64,000 bases of DNA from Isoperla grammatica (GCA_945910005.1 OX246740.1:48967353-49031352), one strand, 5' to 3'; positions 46,343 through 59,040 are shown, numbered from the stretch's first letter. Program-made: numbers and translations. Notes: generated by a model not told the origin, from the sequence alone.

Positions 46343-47459
46343 GTATGGTTCAACTAGGCAAATCGAACGAATAACTACTACTACTTCTACTTTTTTTAAA
46401 CATATTTTGTTTTGATATCTTTTATAATAACCTTTGTGAATCGGTCTGTTATTTTGTATATTCCATTGTTATTTGGTTTTAAATTATTTGTGCAATCTTT
46501 TCCCCGTTTTATTATATTATTTTATATGTTGATAAATTATTATTGTACTTAGTTTTTCCCCTCGTGTTTGAGCTGTACCGGTTTTTTGCCAACCACTATT
46601 CATTATGTATGACTATATATTATGACTATATTCACTATATATTTTGATATAATAAATCAAACACATGAATAATTAATTACTATACATGAGTGGAATGATG
46701 ATATGGAAAATAGAACAAAGGGATTGTTATATATCACGGGTGCTCCGGGTTGTACAGTAAATGCTGGATAACGTCAATACACGATACAGAATAATTTAAT
46801 GAATATTACAAGTATGAAAAATAATCGACATTTCAAGGATTATTCTTATCATCAATATGTTTATGTTTTCTCTATTTAAAGTAATCATTACTTCATTTTT
46901 AATTTCTTTAGTTACATTGAACACTTTGTGCGACCGTTGCGTGGACCGCCTAACCCACCCAGTAATAATAATCATAATCGTAGTTGGCAGCTACACAGTG
47001 ATGAAACCGCATTCTACGCGGTCAGCAGTTTTGTTCTCCGGGGACATAACTACGCATGCGTACACGCGACATTAAACAGAATTTACCTTTCCCGCAGACG
47101 TTTAGATAAATTTGGTTAAATTTCCCGCTTAAACACAAGCAAGAGAAAGTTTCCAAAACAAACCGGACAAGCAAATAGTTACTCTGCGTGTTAATTGCTG
47201 TCCAGTTCGTTTGGTCCGCATCGTCTTGATTACCCTCGTGATGAATGCAGATAGAACAGAAGATACTGTAGTGTGGAGAAAGGGGTTTCTAGCGAGCTTT
47301 GTAAATGTGTAGCTCGCAATATAAAAACACAAAATTAGCTTCTGTTTTATTGATATCTTTATCTTTTATTCAAAAGTATTAACTCGAGATTTGTTTTTGT
47401 ATATGTATAATTAAGTACAGATATAAAAATCGTAACAATTATAATATTTGAAATAAAAA

Positions 47460-47893
47460 TAAATAAAATAACATAAATTCACATTTAGAGTCTACCCACT
47501 CAGTAACTAAACTGATTTGCAGTGGGGGACTTTAATTTAAAGTGACTAAACCAACCCTGTAGGCTTCGAACACCATCGACGAGTGAGCGATAACCAATCA
47601 AAGATCGATATTTCAAATACGAAACATATGAATCAGTGATTGGACAGTGCGAACACCTGCGGACAAATGCCAGAATCAACAAGGCCGATTTAGAACAACT
47701 TTGAATTTAGTGAGTGCTTCGTTGCTAGGACGGCTCCAAAGTCACCGTTTACTTATTCCTAAGACAAGAAGTGATGGAATTGAATCCTCATTAGAAGTTA
47801 AAAAACTTCTGCCTGAAGCGGGATTTGAACCCGGCACCTTCTGCATTGGAAGCAGTGATGCTAACCACTGGACCAACGAGCTGATAAAAAATT
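47460..47893 (-). mobile_element. tRNA-derived SINE, family B, with head
   Basis: On the minus strand the tRNA-like head (47882 down to 47810) has an A box TGGTCCAGTGGTTAG and B box GGGTTCAAATCCC, with an anticodon-region CTGCTTCCAATGCAG. It looks like a Gly- or Trp-type tRNA, but the acceptor ends do not pair, so it is not a functional tRNA. The body runs through ACGGTGACTTTGGAGCC, and the tail GTTACTGAGTGGGTAGACTC then TAAATGTGAATTTAT ends it near 47460. The last ~290 bp match 48270-48572 in the opposite orientation. Confidence 0.82.
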
Positions 47894-48101
47894 AAAATCC
47901 GTGTACGAATCACCTTTTCAATATCTTGAAGCGTTCTCAAGTCACGCTGTTTCAACTAGAATCAACAGATTCTTGAGGTTCTTTCACAAACGCGTGAAGA
48001 GTGCAGCACAAGCCTCATTAGATGTCTAAAAAAATTTCAATATATCCAGCCAAAGGTCGCAAATTATCCCTAATGGACGTGTTTCGAGTAGATAGGTACT
48101 A

Positions 48102-48254
48102 CTGCAGGGCGATTCTGTATGGGCGACGATACGTTTATCACCGGTTTCAGTTGTTAGAAGAAGGCGATGAGCCAATCACCGCCTTGCATTCGCCTTCAGT
48201 AACGACTAAAACCGCTGATAAATTTATCGTCGCTCATACAGAATCGCCCTGCAG
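48102..48254. mobile_element. Hairpin element between the two head-to-head SINEs
   Basis: Both ends are CTGCAGGGCGATTCTGTATG in inverted orientation. Arms of about 60 bp (48102-48164 and 48193-48254) also share GCGACGAT, TTTATCA and CGGTTT. The loop is short. The plus-strand frame at 48022-48285 runs through it and is a by-product. Confidence 0.8.
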
Positions 48255-48269
48255 GACTCGTCTATTACG

Positions 48270-48572
48270 TAACAGGAATAACTAAACGGTGACTTTGGAG
48301 CCGTCCTAGCAACGAAGCACTCAATAAATTCAAAGTTGTTCCGAATCGACCTTGTTGATTCTGACATTTGTCCGCAGGTGTTCGCACTGTCCAATCACTG
48401 ATTCTTATGTTTCGTTTTTGAAATATCGATCTTTGATTGGTTATCGCTCACTTGTCGAGGTCTTCGGAGCCTACAGGGTTGGTTCAGTCGCTTTAAATTA
48501 AAGTCTCCCACTGAAAATCAGTTTCGTTACTGAGTATGGGTAGACTCTAAATGTGAATTTATTTATTTATTA
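48270..48572 (+). mobile_element. SINE family B copy, 5'-truncated
   Basis: Starts at AGGAATAACTAAACGGTGAC and runs to GTTACTGAGTATGGGTAGAC then TAAATGTGAATTTATTTA with an ATTT tail. It matches the minus-strand element 47460-47760 along about 290 bp, but lacks the tRNA-like head; the sequence before it is the hairpin at 48102-48254. Confidence 0.8.
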
Positions 48573-50880
48573 GGGAGAACGTTGTGTGGGAGAAGGGGTT
48601 TTTAGCTATGCTTGTATAAATGGCGTGCAAAAACTGTTAATCTGTGGTAATATATACGCCCGGCTCGAGAGTGGGGGGGGGGGGGGGCGTGCAAACCCGG
48701 CCAAGCAGTGATATACAAGATTGTGTACCTCATGGTGTGTTATCGTGTCTGAGTGATTTGTAGGGGACGTATCGGCGCTTAAAGAACACTACATTGATTA
48801 AACGAGAGATTTCGGCCACCGTGCACAGCTAGGCTACTCACTAGGCTGGCAGTCAGGGCTGAGTGGTAAGTTATGGCGCGTGCATGCGTGTAATGGGAGG
48901 CCGAGCCATGAGAACAGGTTGTGGGGGGCTTAGCTCTAGACTAGAGGACCCCGGTACATGGTTGTGCTTTTGAAGAGGTTTTGAGTCCCCGTTTGAGAGC
49001 TCCGCCAGTAATAATGATAATAAATAATTATACTGACAAATTTACAATTGCTATCGTTAAATTGCACTTTGTTACACCATTGTGTATTTTTTCGTATTTT
49101 ATTTTGTATTTCTTTTGCGTATTTTTGTATAAAGTCAATGCCACGGAATTGGTATGTAGTACATAATTTGAGTAGGCAGTGCTATTTAAAAGACAGTGAA
49201 TTAGAGTCTAGACAGATCAGACAGGGCTTTGACTTTATTATATGAAAGTTCGGCATCATCGACAAAAAATAATAGGCAAATAAACAGATCAGTAATAGTA
49301 ATATTAAATAATTATAATAGATAATTGAAGATATAGACACAGAAGACTTTCTCTTTTATGAACTGTTACTGAACCTTATAATAATAATAATACTTTGTGA
49401 GAACTTCTAAATTTTGGAACATATTGTGTGTGTCTTGACGACGGAAATCATAAGGTATTCATATATCTTTAGACATCGTCAATGTCAAAGATAGAGATAT
49501 CGATTCACATCGGAATTTCAATATGAAACAACGCACCGAATCCTGAAGACATTGACTTATAATAGGCTCGATACACGCTCAGACTAAAACTATCTATTCT
49601 TGTAGAAGAATCATCCGCGAAACCATTGTCTAAATTCTAAACGCATGTTCGTTGTTTGTAGCACCATATAACTTGTCACACAGTATAAGTTGTACATTAT
49701 AGAACAAACAATGAAAGTAAACATTATCTACAATGAATGATTAGTTCATGTACATCATAACCAGGATCCTTTTACACTTGCATATATATAGAAGAGACCC
49801 CGCTGTGAATAATGGTCGCGACCGGCATATTAATACAGGTCTAGGAATTTCATTCACACCACCACCATCATCATAATTTTAAGTGCTTATAGGGTCTAAT
49901 GTAATTAGTTAGCTATGAATGAAGAGGAATTACGTTTCTTTTGTCGTTGCTAATTCCGTGCATTGTGTGTAAATGTTTTGCGCTCTATCTCCCGACGGAT
50001 GCGACTACTACTAATCCTACGGAGCAGTTTAATAATGTGGACAAATGAGATGATGCAAGGGTGGGTGTGGACGAGAACAGAGGGTTTATATTATAGTGGC
50101 AAGTTGCCCTCGCCTGGCGAAGAGGGTTGTGGGAAGGAAAGAGGCAATGTACGGGGGCTGGAATGTAAGAACCGACCCTGACTTTTATTAATTTCTATTT
50201 GGTTATAAACTTATTTACGAAGGAAGACAATTAATAAAATTGTTCATTTTACTAGGAAAATACTGTTTTATTGTTGGAAACAAATTACACACACACTTCT
50301 TTCCGCCAAGATTGAAACCAAGTAAAATTAAAGATGTTTGGTAAAATGATACATGAAATCGAAAAGAATTATTGTAAATAGTAGGATTATTTTTTTGGTA
50401 ATGCATAATTACGTGGTAATTGTATGATTGTGGTTTCTCCACGTATTTTAATTTAGTATGAACTTAATTAAGTTCATTGATCTAAATGGGGAAATGTCTG
50501 ACACAGCGTACTTTTACATAACATACCGTTTTCAGTTTGTAGACCTGAATGAAATAGTCAAGGAAATGCAACCACGACCCCACGTTTTTTTTATCATACC
50601 TGAGGCAGACAAAAACAGGTTTACCACCACAAGCAATTAATCGCTAGCAAATTACCAGCGTTTTACCAAAGTATAGACCAAAGGTTCGTTATTAAGAGCT
50701 ATTAGGCCTGTTTGCTATGTTAATATAATCTCTAGTCGGGATATAATTAAATATTTACGAATTTAGGTAGGTAATGTAGCTGTTGATCACGTGTCGATAT
50801 GATAATGGAACGTGATTGTCCGGAAGTTTGGAATGGCGTGGAATGTCCTACTAGACTCTTTCGGTTTCGTTTAGAAAACC
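48573..50880. other. Non-coding stretch
   Basis: No supported gene. Poly(G) of 15 bp at 48673-48687. Confidence 0.45.
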
Positions 50881-51180
50881 TCCGAGGGCAAAGCTTACTG
50901 CTGTGCGTGTACGACAGTTGACAAAGTCACGCAGCCACGCAGCCTCTCTCTCGCGATATCAGTGTGTAAGTTTCCGAAATGCTTTTAACAAAGCGCCGCC
51001 TGCGATCAATCATTTTAATATCAAACCGATACCCGCAGCCACGTACGTCGATCAAGAAAATCGCTGTTATCGACATATTATTCGCATTTCGTACGTCAAA
51101 GTCGTCGATCGATAACAGAGCGCATTGTTTGTTATACCGACTTGGCAATTGTACGGCGACGCGACGAGCCATTGACATTC
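50881..51180. promoter_or_regulatory. CpG-island-like block
   Basis: A hand count over these 300 bp gives 78 C, 65 G and 31 CpG, so about 48% GC and an observed/expected CpG ratio of about 1.8. The flanks are clearly AT-rich. It contains a cluster of TACGTCGAT and GTCGTCGATCGAT motifs and an inverted pair CGCTGTTATCGA / TCGATAACAGAGCG. Frames are open on three reading tracks but none encodes anything I recognise. It could be an unmethylated promoter or enhancer, an unrecognised exon, or a young insertion. Confidence 0.4.
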
Positions 51181-52449
51181 CATCAAACATTCAATAGCAA
51201 ACAATGAAAATACTGAGCACACTTTTTTTGCTGTTTGTGTCGGAAGAAGACTAATGACACTTGTATGAAAATCGAGATCAATAAATACGATTGCAAATCA
51301 ATAAAAGGTTTCTCGACAGTGAACTGTTATTTTTTCCGCCGAATTATGTGATATGTAAATAATTCATTTGAGATGTATACAGACTATCGCATATCTTATT
51401 AAAATGATAGTTTTAACCATTTACTAACACTATTGCTGTCTATTGCTATTAACATAACACTATAACACTATTGCTGCCCCTAGTGTTTTAGCCCCATTCT
51501 CAACGAAGTATTTCAATTCTCCCGAATACTATTTTTTTTTTTTTAAGCGAAGGGTGACATGACATAAGTATGTTAATACTAAATATATTACATGTATCCA
51601 TGCTTCACAGACATTGCTGTATGTGTTTTTGCAAAGTTCTGTCCAAACATATGAATTTAAAAGTAATATATTGTCAATGTATGTCAACTTCAAGCTGTCG
51701 TACACAATGGTGATATTGTTTTTAACCGAGGTATGAAAATAATGTAATTTAACTTCCGAACAATATTGTATATTTCTAAGTACCGAGTCTGCATACAAAC
51801 TGTGGAAACTGACGTGATGAGAAAACAAGTTTGAGTTTGATAAAAATTTCACATTACACCACTATGAAAGTTTTGTCATTTATAAAAATATTTCAAACTA
51901 TATAGATATACATAAGTTTCAAAAGTGATACGTGCAGACCTCAAAAACTGAATGAACCACCAAATCGATGTTTTTCTCTTCTTATTCTTTCTAGAAAAAG
52001 AGCGTAAATTCAAATAATTCAAATTAGATTCCCTATTCCCACAAAAAAATCAAGGCACGAACCCTCTTTTTTGAGCTGTTGATCTTTCCGCGCATCAGGT
52101 CCCCATGTTTTCTTTGGGTTAGGTTAAATTAAATGCACATTGTTCAGGGGGAATCAGATAAATTGGTGATGAATCGCGCTGTACAAACATCTGGGGTTGC
52201 ATCTATGTAGTAAGGCCGCGGGACTTCGAGCCATGGCTAACGTGCGGGGATTTCTTTTGCCCGCGCAATCTTTCCGTTCCAAAACGCGTTTAATGGATTT
52301 AAAAGCAGTAAAACCTTGACGGTAAACTGCCGCTTTTATATATCCAGATGGTACTCACAGACTTGTTTGTTTATAATGAACTGTAATAATATTAATGTTT
52401 CTATGCAAATTACTTGCGAAGAGCACAAGAAGATCATGCTCCCGTGAAT
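51181..52449. other. AT-rich non-coding stretch, nothing specific
   Basis: No supported gene or repeat. The 107-codon minus frame at 51529-51852 has no recognisable domain. Confidence 0.45.
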
Positions 52450-52472
52450 CCCCCCCCCCCCCCCCCCCCCCC
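52450..52472. repeat. Poly(C) tract, 23 bp
   Basis: Second longest pure C/G run of the window. Confidence 0.95.
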
Positions 52473-55282
52473 ACGAAGGTTCTGGCCAACCATTCTTACG
52501 AAAACAAACAAAACCCTCAGTTTAATGCATAATTAACTCAAACTAGCGAAGCTTTATAAACATTGTTATAGAAATTAAGAATGGAAAGGAAAAACTTGAG
52601 TTTTTCTCAGAGGTCTTTCTGATGCTTTCTCTTGGATAGTGAGCGTAAAAGAACGCGCGAGGTTGAAATATTAATAGTAGGAAAAAGGTATCGTAAATTT
52701 TATTTTTGACTTCCAAAGTTTTTCTCCTTGAGATTGAAAATTGTATTTCTGTGGAATAAATGTTTTTCTTATCTTCCAGTCAATACAACATGAGACATGA
52801 CCATCTTATAATAGTTAGACTTAAAACCGTGCTCATAATACAACATTAAAGCTATTGGCTCTCATAAACAATTCTGCTAGTTATACGCTGATCACTCGTT
52901 TTATGTTATCTTTTCCGTTTTACTCTAGCTCATGCAGAAAATAAATCGAAGTTAAACTGAATTTAATTGAAAAACAACACTAAAGGTTTCAAAGGTTTTA
53001 TCATCTTTCAATACAGGCAAAGGTAAAATGTAGTTTGGTTTCTAGAATTGTATGAGGTACGTACATTATAAATACGAAACTTAACTTTGGAATCAGTGCG
53101 ACAGTTTGGGAACTTCGTGCAACTCCGGAAATAAACGTATGACATCGGCTCCGTCGCGTAGAACATTTATTAGTGGTCGTACATAACCTACACTTTAAAA
53201 CTTCACAGTTCCACACTAACTAAACTATGATATTATTTACTACACGCCAATAATACATTTCCATATACGTTACGGTTCGAACCGTACATTGTGTGCATTA
53301 TTACATGTCATTACATGATCACGTGCAATGGAGACATTACATTGTATATCGAAGTGCGAATTATTGCATGCTTGTCCATGATTTCCATACCCGATGGTTA
53401 TCTTAGGTTGTACCGAGTATAGATCGAAATCATTGTTATATGCTATATTTCTCCGTGTTCACTTTCATTATGTCGAACGAGATTCGCTTAATAGGATTAA
53501 ACTAATACCTACGCAAAGCTGGGAGACAACCGTGAAAATCAGGTTTTAACTTTTCACACAAAGCGTACATGACATGTTCGATTTTCTGATATAATTATTT
53601 CATTTACCGTAGTAGAGCATTTTACACGCTACTCATTAATTCTTTTATGGTCCATTTAAATTCTACTTCATTTAACTCACATTCGATTGCGCAACTGGTC
53701 GTTTAAACAATAAAATTAAATAATGCAATGATTTCGAGATAGGCTGCTCGATTCAGGGTCCAGCTTTTTAGATTGGAGATAACATGAATATGAAGTAGAT
53801 ACAGCTTTAATGCTATGTCGTAATTTATTGTTCTCGTCATAAGTTTAGTTCTGGATTCAAAACCAGTCACGGTTGGTATCGTGGAAGATGGACTCATTTA
53901 TAGGGCATGGACCTTTATTTTAATTTCCTTCTAAGCGTCTTGGAGAACGTAAGTAATTGGCTTGGGTATAAAAGAAGTTTTAAAATCCTAGAACATGCTT
54001 GGATCATTAGACTTACAACTTCACTCATGTTAAAAAGTCTAATTAAATGGATTAGACGTGTAGCGAACTGTGTGTGTTTTTTTTTAAAGAGTATTGGGTT
54101 TATTTTTCCGTTTAAATTCTTTTGGATATGTTTGAATAGCCCACCGTTGTGGTATTATACACTTTAGATTAATCTAAGGCTAAAACAACACTTGCAGAAT
54201 TGGGTTTTACATAATTTATTGCCGGTATATTCTTGTGTGAGGCTACGCCGAACGAATCCTGTGTGTGGTAATATGTTGTTTATTTTTCCAAATGATTCCA
54301 TGTAATTAAGCATTAAAAAGTGTGAGACGCAATTTATAATTAGTAATTGCTCTAGAATTATTCCTTCTAAAACTGAGACCGATCGTTACATGTTTGGTAT
54401 CAATGATATACATTATGTTTTTACGAACGTGACCTAACACTTTTAAATAGACATCTGTCTACATAAATAACGTTTACTTGACTTAAGGCAAATTTTTTAA
54501 ATGAGCCTCACAAAATAAAAATTGACTTTTTCAAATGTTTGAATTTCTAGATGCACTTTTAAATAACATAACCGGTTGTAGATGTTCATAGAACGCTCAT
54601 GTCAGACGTGATATGTTATTAAAAGTAATTGTACTAAAAACTGGAAAAAACGGTAGGATTTAATTTTAAATTTGCAACTCTAACGCTCACTCAATCCTAG
54701 CATAAACACGGAGTCTAATCTTGACGATGGATTCGTGAGCTTGAAAGGTGAGCGCAAGCGTTGAACTTGAATTGAAACACTACTAAAATACTATTTAAAA
54801 AAACACTCCCCCCTTCGCCTCGCCCTTCAACCCCCAGATCACCATATACACAACTATAAAACATTCATTTGACATTGTGTTCCGAAAAAACATTTATATG
54901 CACCCATAATATATACAGATACATCACTTTAAATACTATATCAACCGATTGTTTGTACGACTTACACTGTATTGTGATGTAACTTACCCCTTAATGGCAC
55001 CACACAAAAAATGCAAATTAATGCGTTACAGATTATCATCTACGAGCCAGGGCACATGGCGTTTTATATTTTTATTCGTTTGCACTGTTCTGTTCTCCAA
55101 GATAGGGGTCCTTGACGAGGAACCACATGGGAGAAAGGTAATGCACGTCTAAAGAGAAATACCGCTTCTACGAATATTATCATTACACATGATTACCACA
55201 GCAGGCGGTGTTTTCACTGCCCTGATGTTGTTGTTAACTACCTGAGGGTAATATGAAGACGTCAATATCTACTTGGCTAGGT
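52473..55282. other. AT-rich non-coding stretch
   Basis: No supported gene. A perfect 16-bp palindrome TACGGTTCGAACCGTA lies at 53271-53286; it includes TTCGAA but is not part of a tRNA-like structure. Confidence 0.5.
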
Positions 55283-55324
55283 CATGGTTCTCGAATCTCA
55301 GCCCTACCACTCTAGCACCTCGAT
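55283..55324 (-). mobile_element. Possible tRNA-like SINE remnant
   Basis: On the minus strand GAGGTGCTAGAGTGGTAG resembles an A box and is followed closely by GAGATTCGAGAACC, resembling a B box. The distance is too short for an intact head, so an internal deletion would be needed. Confidence 0.3.
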
Positions 55325-55610
55325 TAAGAAAGTTTTTTGTCCGCCGTGCCTTCCTCCACCATACGGGGCGGAGTTCTTATAGTTTGATCTCGCGATGGGG
55401 GGGATGGTAATGTTGCCGATAGGGGATGCCGTCTGAATTATACAATAGCCGGTAAAAGGGGTCCTATTCAGAGATCATCCCTCCCGTCGTATCTTTTTAC
55501 ATTATTCACACGTGACTCGTTAATTATCCCTCCGACTGGGAAAGCCCTTGAGCAAGGAAGTGACGTCACTGGCCGACAAATAGACCGCGCGCGAGACGTT
55601 CAAAGTGTCG

Positions 55611-55670
<60 letters not shown>
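55611..55670. repeat. (TGTC)n microsatellite, 15 units
   Basis: Sixty bases of uninterrupted TGTC. The repeated TDRQ peptide on the minus strand is its translation. Confidence 0.98.
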
Positions 55671-55805
55671 GAGTGTCGGTGTGTCGTCAAGTTGCAAATC
55701 GAGGCGAGCTGAACCGAGTCAAAGAGACTACAAGAGAAAGACGACACAATTTAGCTTTCTCAAAGGGATGATGATGATGTGCTGCTTTAACGCCTTGAGG
55801 AGTCT

Positions 55806-55820
55806 CCCCCCCCCCCCCCC
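55806..55820. repeat. Poly(C) tract, 15 bp
   Basis: Pure C run. Confidence 0.95.
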
Positions 55821-55896
55821 TGCCCCGATGGCACCCCTGTATGTTTAATGCGTATTTTTAAATAAATCTAAATTCATAATGTGTTTTGTTGCGAAG

Positions 55897-55941
55897 AAAA
55901 AAGTAACTTAAATGTAAGTAAAAGATTTAAGTTACTTTTTT
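55897..55941. repeat. Hairpin with 17-bp arms
   Basis: AAAAAAGTAACTTAAAT, an 11-nt spacer, then ATTTAAGTTACTTTTTT. Perfect arms. No flanking duplication or gene to relate it to. Confidence 0.9.
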
Positions 55942-56950
55942 TAGTTTTTACTGTTAATTAATTTTAAGGAGAATAATAAATTGGTTTTATCTATTTCTAC
56001 ATTTCGTATACCACAACACTGCAAGTGTGCATACATTTGTACTGAAACTTTTTTTTTAACAAGCTAAACATTTGTTGGCAACGGCTTGAATATAAGAAAA
56101 TTGAAAGCCAGTAACCGAGCAGAAAGCTAATCATATTAAAAAATAACTATTAAAGCAATATAGCGCACTTATTAATAAAAATTAAACATGAACACATGAG
56201 AAAGTAGACACAAAGAAATATTTTACCATTGCCAGATATTGTTGAAAATAAATTGACAAATTATAAATTCGTAATAAATAACGCTTTGGTTATACTAAAG
56301 AATCATAACTTTTCTTGGATAATGTCCAGACCTCATAAACAACCACCTACCTAGTCTAACGAAGAATAAAATATAAGCATCCAACGAACGAAGCAAGCAG
56401 CAAAACATGATTGGAACCCATCCGTTTAAGTTTGCATTTTACAAACTTGTGTGCGGTTATGAAATTTTCATATAACAATCTTTTTCGTTGCGTTGTGTTG
56501 CGTTGCGGTGCTTTGTGGTATAAGCATCAAGAGACTTGGGCCTTTATGGTTTTCGTAATAATACGACCCCTGCGACGTATATATAGGCTACACTACACCA
56601 ACTACTTGAGCATCGCCTTTTCTGTGTTCACTTCCATACATGTAATCAGAGGTCACGTCAAAATACACAATTACTACCATTAACATCATCATTGCCATTA
56701 TTAAAAAGTCAAAACGAAGACTTAACTCACGCAACTTTGCAATTTTAATTTAATTTGAACTTGAAGAGATGTTTAGGTTGGTTCTGACATTAATTTGATT
56801 CTTTTTTCCTAGACCGCAAATTACTTGTATTATATCGTTAGAGATTTGGTGAGAGGTAGTTCTTTTGGTAATAGCGTGATCATTTAATGATAGTCTCTTT
56901 AAACGAAACGAATGGGTTATTCGCTAGTTTCAATATTATTAACTACTGTA
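55942..56950. other. AT-rich non-coding stretch, nothing specific
   Basis: No supported gene or repeat. Confidence 0.45.
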
Positions 56951-56952
56951 TA

Positions 56953-57105
56953 TAGTGGACCCAAGATTACTTTACACCTGCTTTCGTCACATCCGGGGCA
57001 GTCGTAGCCAACCAGCGAACCGCCCGAGACACATTCGGGCCAATACCGATCGCTGATTGGCTACGAACCAGTCACCTGTGACGAAAGCATGAGTAAGGTA
57101 GTCTT
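56953..57105 (-). mobile_element. MITE copy, right end lost
   Basis: Reverse complement of 57262-57424, with only a few differences over 153 bp (for example CACATTCGGGCC versus CACATGCGGGCC). It begins after a TA at 56951-56952 with TAGTGGACCC, and lacks the last ten or so bases present in the other copy. The element itself can fold because its terminal repeats TACACCTGCTTTCGTCACA face each other. CTGATTGGCT (57053-57062) is a CCAAT box on the minus strand. Confidence 0.88.
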
Positions 57106-57261
57106 TACATCGCATTAGTGTTGTCGTAGTCAGATCTCCAAATTGTCCCTCCTGCGCCAACCAAGTCCAGACTCTTTTTAACACATCTTTTTTGAATGTC
57201 CAAATCATAATAAATATCGGCTAGCCACTTATCTTTGCTTTAAATAAGTATTCTCCATATA

Positions 57262-57424
57262 TAGTTGTCCCAAGACTACCTTACACATGCTTTCGTCACA
57301 GGCGACTGGTTCGTAGCCAATCAGCGATCGGTATGGGCCCGCATGTGTCTCGGGCGGTTCGCTGGTTGGCTACGACTGCCCCGGATGTGACGAAAGCAGG
57401 TGTAAAGTAATCATGGGTCCACTA
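57262..57424 (+). mobile_element. MITE copy, complete, 163 bp, TSD TA
   Basis: The left end reads TAGTTGTCCCAAGACTACCT and the reverse complement of the right end TAGTGGACCCATGATTACTT. The terminal repeat is about 38 bp and includes TGCTTTCGTCACA. TA is repeated at 57260-57261 and 57425-57426, as in Tc1/mariner-type elements. It contains AGCCAATCAG (57315-57324), an NF-Y-type CCAAT box. Confidence 0.85.
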
Positions 57425-57426
57425 TA

Positions 57427-58934
57427 CTCCCCTCTCGATACTTACATTATTGTCCCACTGGAACACGAAGGAATGTTTTCTATTCTCTCCCAATTTCTTA
57501 ACGACAGTAATATCAGAATTGAGGTATAACACCCTTATTTTTGTGTGCAGTAACTGTGTAATCTTAGACAGAAGCCCAATTATATGTGTATGGGGATCTC
57601 CTGGAACCTGGTTATATGTTTTCCATTGCTCATTCCCCGTAGTGTAGCTGTTATGCCTGGCGAGCATCTGGCGAGAAGATATTGTTCCTGTTTAGTCTAT
57701 ATGTCCTGTTGTTTATTTACTTTGTGATAATAATCTGTCATGTTAAGTAATTCAGTGTTTCATTATCCTAGTTTGGACCTTTTATTTCGTTCAGAAGAAT
57801 CTGACGAAGAAATTGTAAATTTTCTTTGTATATATTTTGTAGCAAACAATTTTATTTTTGATCAAACATTTTTCGTATGTTTAAAAGATTCTTCATACAT
57901 CAAATATTGAACATATGTTCAAATACATTATTAGCTGAATACGTATATACAGAACGTAGATAGAAAATCCATTATTAATTTATACTCGAAATCTCACTTA
58001 ATCCCCCCCCACCCCATCGCCCGCCACACAAACTTCACGTTTCAAGTCAACGAGAGTGCATTATGTTATCATTAATATTCAAGTACATTATAGCCCCGAA
58101 TCAAATGGTAACGCAAATGAAAATTCAAGTAGATTAATGTTATTAGTTACTCCCATTAGTAGGTATGTTCTAAGTTGTATGTATATATATATATATAAGT
58201 GTACAAGAGAGACATCTTAAAGTGATGGAGTCTTGTGAAGGGGGGGGGGAGGGGAGGGGGGGATGAATCTACGCTCTACATTAGCCGAGTGTCAAGCACG
58301 ACATCAGCCGAGCATACTATCAAGAGGTGTATCTATATATATAAGTGTGAGTGTGTGAGTGTGAGTGTGACAGATACCTTGGAAGTTGCTGTGACGATTA
58401 CATTAGTCAAATACTCGAGTGTCACGTTCTGGCCATCAAAGTCGCAGCCAGCGAGGCAACTTGGAAAGGTTCACGCGGGAAATGGCCACGGGCCATGAAA
58501 CTTAAACTTGAAGTACAGTCCGATTGGAAATGCTGCTAGATTGTACATTTGATCGTTTTAGGGTGCGTAATTTACAGCAAGGGTGGTGTATGCTATTGCT
58601 GAACTATCACAGCTATGTGGGAACGAAAATGAATTGTAGTTATAATTATTGTCCTTGTAAATAGAAAAGAGTAAACAATGCTTTTTATGAGCTAAATTCA
58701 TTCAAAACCGAGTTTTTTTAATTTATTTTTCTCCACATTTTGGAAATGTTATATTTATATTTAAATTGTTCCATTATTAAGTTTAAATAACAGTATGCCA
58801 ATTAATATGGCTATATAGAATGGCACCTGGAAATGTTTGTTGTGAATGTACTTTTTTATCACAAATTTACCTCGTGTGTCCCTCTTCATTTGATTTAATT
58901 GTATAGTGCGGAAATAATTTTGCGAATGCGTTTA
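57427..58934. other. Non-coding stretch
   Basis: No supported gene. It holds (TA)n at 58181-58197, poly(G) at 58240-58249 and a GTGA-type repeat at 58344-58370. Confidence 0.5.
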
Positions 58935-59040
58935 AAGGGCTCAAAGTATTTGCCTGATGACTGAGGAAAATCTTCAGTCAAGACTGTTCCAGTGACACCT
59001 TATCAAACCCACGAATACAAGATCTCTCACTTTCGCGCAC
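58935..59040 (-). mobile_element. SINE family A remnant
   Basis: On the minus strand GGGTTTGATAAGG (decayed B box), then GTCACTGGAACAGTC, GACTGAAGATTTTCCTCAGT and CAGGCAAATACT follow the family A order seen at 9614 and 21824. No A box or tail remains clear. Confidence 0.65.

Noticed and set aside
47810..47882. Possible functional tRNA gene (Gly or Trp type)
   Set aside because: A and B boxes are good, but the acceptor ends do not pair and it is followed by a SINE body and tail.
48862..48940. tRNA-like A box (GGCTGAGTGGTAAG)
   Set aside because: No B box at an acceptable distance downstream.
55520..55747. Peptide with repeated TDRQ
   Set aside because: Translation of the (TGTC)n microsatellite.
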